A stretch of 64,000 nucleotides of DNA, taken from Baylisascaris procyonis. Its lineage: Eukaryota > Nematoda > Chromadorea > Rhabditida > Ascarididae. The position numbers and the translations under genes were made by a program. Shown here piece by piece: positions 48,201 to 64,000 of this stretch. The notes beneath the pieces are model-generated. The model was not told the DNA's origin. It did not search any database and worked only from the letters and a program-made list of their open reading frames with translations. Location of the stretch: positions 2,528,501-2,592,500 of the forward strand of contig JAZARR010000197.1 in the NCBI GenBank assembly GCA_037389465.1, given 5' to 3'. The first letter of the stretch is position 1, and each line of letters opens with the position of its first letter.

Positions 48201-49154
48201 GTTCTTCCATCTAGCAGGCTTAAACAGCCGATATGGTATATCGCAAAGAAATAGGTAAGCTTAGGTTTCTGAAGGATATTCGTTTCATGTAGCAAGAGTT
48301 GTCGTTAGATAGAACTAATCCGTGATTTGCGTAATGGTCATTCAATGCTTCTTTGCATAGTCTTGCTGATGTCTATGGTTTATATTGACGATGACTTATT
48401 TCAATCTTCCCGTCTCCCGTTATCACAACTACCACGAAATCGGCCAAATTCCTTGCATTCAGAGATCTGATGATTTTGAACCATTTTAGGATCGAAATTA
48501 AAACGTGAAAACAAGATGAACTGTATATCTGAAAGATGAAACTTAACTAGATTCACATAAAAAACCCAATGTCTAAACGTTCGATACGCGTAGCATATAT
48601 CTAGTCTAATTTGCTACGTACTGCAATAACTTAAAGGTAGTATTACGTATATTTAAAAAATATGCTTTAGTTGTGACAAACTTTTTAAGTCATACCTTAA
48701 TATACAGTTAGCTGGCACTTTACTATGGTGTATATAACGATTGTTTTACCTGTATTTCGCATTCTTGATGCTTGTCTACGTGGACACAGCCAAATTCATC
48801 GTTTTTTGCACACATGGATCTTTACTAGCTTCACTTCTATTCTACTGGGTCGTTCAAAAGTTTTTGGTATTTATAATGTGTAAATCGCCTAACTTATCAC
48901 CTATACTACCAAAAAAAAAGCCGGCTGTCACTAATTACTGTTTTATTTATGAGTGTTCATAAAAAATGTCATTTATGCAAATTTTTGTATGTGCTTCATA
49001 ATACTTCAATTATATTAGTTTATTAGTTTATTCAATTATATGAGAAAACTGTGTACTTCATATGTCTTTTTATTGCCTTGTTACGGTATTTATCATTGCT
49101 GCTTATTGCAGCTTTTTTCATTTTTTACAATTCAAGAAAAGATTTTCCTATTAT

Positions 49155-49232
49155 CACAGCAATTACTATTACTTTACTATTACTATTACTATTACTATTA
49201 CTATTACTATTACTATTACTATTACTATTACG
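49155..49232. repeat. (ATTACT)n hexanucleotide repeat
   Basis: About 12 copies of a 6-bp unit, mostly perfect. It explains overlapping open frames here that read as poly-Tyr, poly-Leu and poly-Ile/Thr. Confidence 0.95.
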
Positions 49233-50315
49233 GCTAAGTGTGGCACTGTGACCACTTGAGAAGTGCCGTGATATTGCAACAACGATGTATCATGGAATTT
49301 GATCGTAGTATGGGGTAATGTTTGAATTTATTTCAGGTAGCTCTTTTTTATTCTCTATTGCGGAATCGTTTTCAATGAGTCGAGATTGTCGAAGTAGATG
49401 AGCCGTCATTCGTGGATTCATCGCAAGCTAATCTCACAATGGTTATCCTTTTTGTGGATTTATTTTACTTGGTGATGAGATGAAATTCAAATTTTTTTAA
49501 ATTATTTAATGTTATATATTTGGAATGAAATTGCTTGCGCTTGCTGAGCTATGGAATATTGATTAGATATTGGTACTGATCTGAAATTCGAATCAAAGAA
49601 ATGAGATTAATCGAGATTTTTGTCACTCTTATTTATTTCTAAATTTGGATTATCATTCCCCATCCAAGAATGCATATTTATCAGTGTAATGCAATAATGA
49701 ATTCATCGAGTGGAAAAACACTGATCCACAAAGCAAAACGTTGTTGAATGACAGTTATAGGAAGAGCCTCACATATTGCATACTCCAGGAACGCTTTTTG
49801 GATTTGCCTACCTATACTCGCTCCTATCGTTTTTCTACTTTATTTATCGAATCTATTGCAACAGATCGCAACTCCCCCCCTCTCCCCCCCGGCACAACTC
49901 GCAGATTGCATCCCCTCCCCCCACCCCCCAGCTCCAAGACGGAGGGGTTGAAGGTGAGAGGGGGTACGATTTGCGAAATAAGCGCCCTGTTGCCTTTTTG
50001 AGCTTGATTGAGAAGGAAAGGTTTTTCAAGCCTTTAGTGAACTTTTCAAGGGAATTTCAATTTTATTAGTCCTTCGTAGACAGTATAGAGGGCCGCTTTC
50101 CTTTATCTTAGCAGTAAGCTTTTATTTTCAATGTTTGATTTAGATACTTACATATTATAACATAAAATAACATCTAAGTTGTAAAAAAAATTCAACCAGA
50201 TGAAAATAGTTGTGACTGTAGTGGATTAGATTTATTTTATTTCTAATCTCAGATGATTTCCTTATAATTTCAACAAATTTCTCACATCCAGATGAAATTA
50301 CCTGTTCTTTTTCAG

Positions 50316-50436
50316 GATACCTGAATGTTATTATCACAGGAACTCACAGAGGCATTTTGACCACACAACATCGACGACAGTTCGAGCTCTTTAATAGAGA
50401 GGAAATCAATGGCAATGTCTGCAATGAGCAAATCCG
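50316..50436 (+). CDS. Candidate alternative first coding exon of hda-4
   Basis: Acceptor TTCTTTTTCAG, donor CCG|GTTAGT. An ATG at 50,409 opens MAMSAMSKS plus one base (phase 1). This phase fits a possible 34-nt exon at 52,101-52,134, which in turn fits an entry at 52,791 into the main first coding exon. A continuously open second frame also crosses the exon (residues such as RGILTTQHRRQFELFNREE), so the coding status is not settled. It could equally be a 5' UTR exon or unrelated. Confidence 0.3.
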
Positions 50437-51619
50437 GTTAGTTCTCAAGTATACAACAATTTTTTTTACTTTTTCGTCTATTTTTTACTTTCAATTTCCT
50501 AATTGAGCTACAAACAAACGATTATTTTAAAACGATCTTGAATATAAATTATTTTTAAGTTCGTAGATATCTATCCTTTCTCCATTTCTCGTCTTCTTTC
50601 TGTCAGTCGTTAAGGTATCAAAGGGAACATCTAGGTATTTTTATATTCTTATGCCTTAGCCACATCACCTATATCGTTGAGATGTGCGCATTAACGGCGC
50701 AAGTGGATTGATTTAGGAATTGAAAGGTCGAACAAAACTGCACTGCTCTTATGGGTTTAATAGGACAGTCTTTAAATCCGTGTTAATGTCGTTGAATTGA
50801 GTCTAAATAATACGCTGTTCATGAAATTGCCTTCAAAAACGAGTGTCTTTCTTGCAAAAAATAAAAACGGCTGTCAGCAAAGGAAGTACAGTCCTGAAAC
50901 GGTGGTGTTCATCAAAATTCAGGTTCCCTTTCTGGATAAAGCTTTTAGGTATACCGAGCATAGATGATTTCATGTTTTTTTTTTACTCGCAATCAGGAGG
51001 AAATGGTAGGGGAGATGTGACATAATTGGTTTAGAAATAAGCGCAAGGAAAAGGGGATCTTACTAGATCCACTCGAGGTTGTGCAAGGATTCATAGGCGG
51101 AAATTAAAATACATGATAACGTTTGATCGAAAATTTGAAAGACAAGCCAATTTGCATTTGCTGCCTAATTTCCGGAAATTCTATCGCCCATTACTTTTGA
51201 GTCAAAGTCTGTAGTTAAATAAGGTCTTAAAAAATGCTGAATATTATAAAATCTGAGCAGCATTTTTACAACTTTTTAGAGCATTTTTTGCAACTTGTTG
51301 GAAATAACTGCAATAGATGAGACTCTAATTTTTATTTGTTAAAATTTCCGCAATGAAAAAATTTTTAGTTGATAGGAAAAAAATGGATTTCATTTAAATG
51401 CGAAATATAGAAATGCTCACTTTACGCATTGGCTGCTGATGAAAACTTAGAAGTAATAAAACGTTGATAGTAAAGAGATCGGAGACGTGTGTTTACATAC
51501 GGCTAATATTGTCGTATTGTGCAATATTTATGTGGCCAATAATAAAGAACGAATTATTTCCTGTTCTATAAGCAGGTGTTACTTCTTTATCCTTCAAAGT
51601 AAATAGGAATGTCGTTGAT

Positions 51620-51631
51620 TATATATATATA

Positions 51632-51700
<69 letters not shown>

Positions 51701-51705
51701 GTATA

Positions 51706-51744
<39 letters not shown>

Positions 51745-51756
51745 ATATATATATAT
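51620..51756. repeat. (TA)n / (TATG)n microsatellite
   Basis: About 135 bp of TA dinucleotides interrupted by TG steps. It generates a false minus-strand Tyr-Ile frame. Confidence 0.95.
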
Positions 51757-52100
51757 ATGCCCTGAGGGCATAGTTTTACTTAACGGCTTCATAGGATTGG
51801 TTACTTTGCTGTGTACTGAATAGAATTTTAGAGTTGTCATAAAACTTTCCGAGTATATGTTTTTGAGTTTATGCAGCTGGAAATGTGCCATTTTAAGGGA
51901 AAATGTAAATTTGAGTTGGATAAATACCTCTAACGAGAGGGAATGCTTTTGGATGACTTGAGATCCAAAGCAGTTTGGCTCTTCACTAAGACACCTCGAT
52001 TGCTGCTGAACTCCTTCACTCCGATTCGATGTGACACCCAGGAAGGGAAGACAGGGGGGGGGGGGAGAGGCAGAGGACTAAGTGTAACGTATTTTTTCAG

Positions 52101-52134
52101 GTGAACGTTTTTTGCCGTTACCTACTCCTTCAAG
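52101..52134 (+). CDS. Candidate 34-nt upstream exon of hda-4
   Basis: Acceptor TATTTTTTCAG, donor CAAG|GTGTTG. In the frame set by the 50,409 ATG it reads GERFLPLPTPS plus two bases (phase 2). The T-rich acceptor is good and the phase matches a possible acceptor at 52,790. Supported only by splice signals and phase. Confidence 0.28.
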
Positions 52135-52689
52135 GTGTTGTTAATGATTCAATTTTCGGCATAGGTGGTCTTCCTAATATCGTATTCAATACATCTTCAC
52201 TCGTTTTTTAATTTGTATTTCAATTGAAATGACGCAATATTAGCACTCAAATTTGGGTGCCCAATCGATGAATTATTTGATGCTGTTGCGAGAATACAAA
52301 CGGAAGTCTTGTACTGCAAAAAATGATATACCTTACTTTTCAACTTGCTACAGTTGGCATCGAAGGTAATATCCTTCATTCCCTTCTCATTTCTGAACCT
52401 CATTCAAAGGAATCTATATTTACATTCCCTTCAAACTATATTTTTTTTATTCATTTAATGCCCGAAATTGCCGACATATAACATTTTCCATGTTGGGACA
52501 TTTGCGCCATTTGTAAATCTTTTGATTAGTATAAGAATCAATAAGAAAAGCACGAAACAATATTAAATGCTAAAATTGCATATTGTTTACGAGCCTCAAA
52601 TAACTTTCACATCGATATTCAAGTGCGGATGAATCGACGTGACGGAGTGTCGATTCGATATGTAACTATTTTTGTCATCATTGCTAGAG

Positions 52690-52830
52690 TAAAAGGGTCG
52701 AAAACGAAACATAATGTATAATCGAGAGAGTATTGAGAATGCGAGAGAGTCATAGTCAGAGAGTTGTGGCTGTCTCGGAGGTGTGCGCAGCGTGCGTTCG
52801 TCTCGCGATTGCAACCCGCTCCGGGAAGTG
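52690..52830 (+). promoter_or_regulatory. GA-rich leader upstream of the hda-4 start codon
   Basis: GC-richer, purine-rich stretch with repeated GAGAG elements (CGAGAGAG, GCGAGAGAGTC, CAGAGAG) immediately before ATG at 52,831. It has the look of a promoter or 5' UTR in an otherwise AT-rich region. No TATA box is evident. A CAG at 52,788-52,790 may serve as an alternative internal acceptor. Confidence 0.35.

Positions 52831-64000
<11,170 letters not shown>

Larger units (their letters stand above)
43601..50315. other. Intergenic region, no gene recognised
   Basis: About 6.7 kb of AT-rich DNA on which no exon series, tRNA or transposon could be identified on either strand. Open frames reach at most about 70-100 codons and are translated T-rich or simple-repeat DNA. 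Contents noted: T-runs at 45,770-46,180, an 11-bp imperfect hairpin at 45,172-45,203, an (ATTACT)n repeat at 49,155-49,232 and a C-rich stretch at 49,872-49,935. Confidence 0.55.

Noticed and set aside
49040..49259. Three overlapping plus-strand frames with poly-Tyr, poly-Leu or poly-Ile/Thr
   Set aside because: Translations of the (ATTACT)n repeat.
49741..50069. Overlapping 67-97-codon frames with Pro-rich parts
   Set aside because: Pro arises from C-runs; three frames are open at once and no splice pattern or family match was seen.
51619..51891. Minus-strand Tyr/Ile repeat protein
   Set aside because: Translated (TA)n microsatellite.

Overview
The window is nuclear DNA of an animal, most likely a nematode. 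Genes are split into short exons by AT-rich introns with GT donors and TTTCAG/TTTTAG/TTGTAG acceptors, and the two genes present best fit the nematode forms UNC-10 (RIM) and HDA-4 (class IIa histone deacetylase). Species cannot be set from sequence alone. No bacterial, organellar or viral gene was seen.

Layout. (1) 1 to about 17,970: one uninterrupted satellite array of roughly 128 monomers of about 141 bp, running off the left edge. It has monomer subfamilies, G-runs of up to 16 bases, a higher-order pattern and a head-to-tail duplication of a 7.6-kb block. (2) 17,970-18,815: AT-rich spacer with a 19-bp tandem repeat. (3) 18,816-43,368, plus strand: 26 exons of the RIM/unc-10 gene, assembled by reading frame and splice phase, covering a linker, PDZ, C2A, the RIM-BP-binding region, C2B and the stop codon. 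The N-terminal zinc-finger exons are not seen between the satellite and the first exon. (4) 43,369-50,315: about 7 kb with no gene recognised. (5) 50,316 or 52,831 to the right edge, plus strand: the 5' half of an HDAC4/5/7/9-type gene (hda-4). It encodes the glutamine-rich N-terminal helix, a MEF2-binding-like motif and 14-3-3-type phosphorylation sites; the deacetylase domain lies beyond the window. Its last visible intron carries an 11-copy 53-bp minisatellite.

The two genes do not form a pathway. RIM is a presynaptic active-zone scaffold for vesicle priming; the class IIa HDAC is a signal-regulated transcriptional co-repressor of MEF2. Both are X-linked in C. elegans, so their adjacency fits an X-derived contig. 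All exon joins were made by eye from phase and conserved protein motifs. One join (37,978 to about 38,502) does not keep phase and is flagged.
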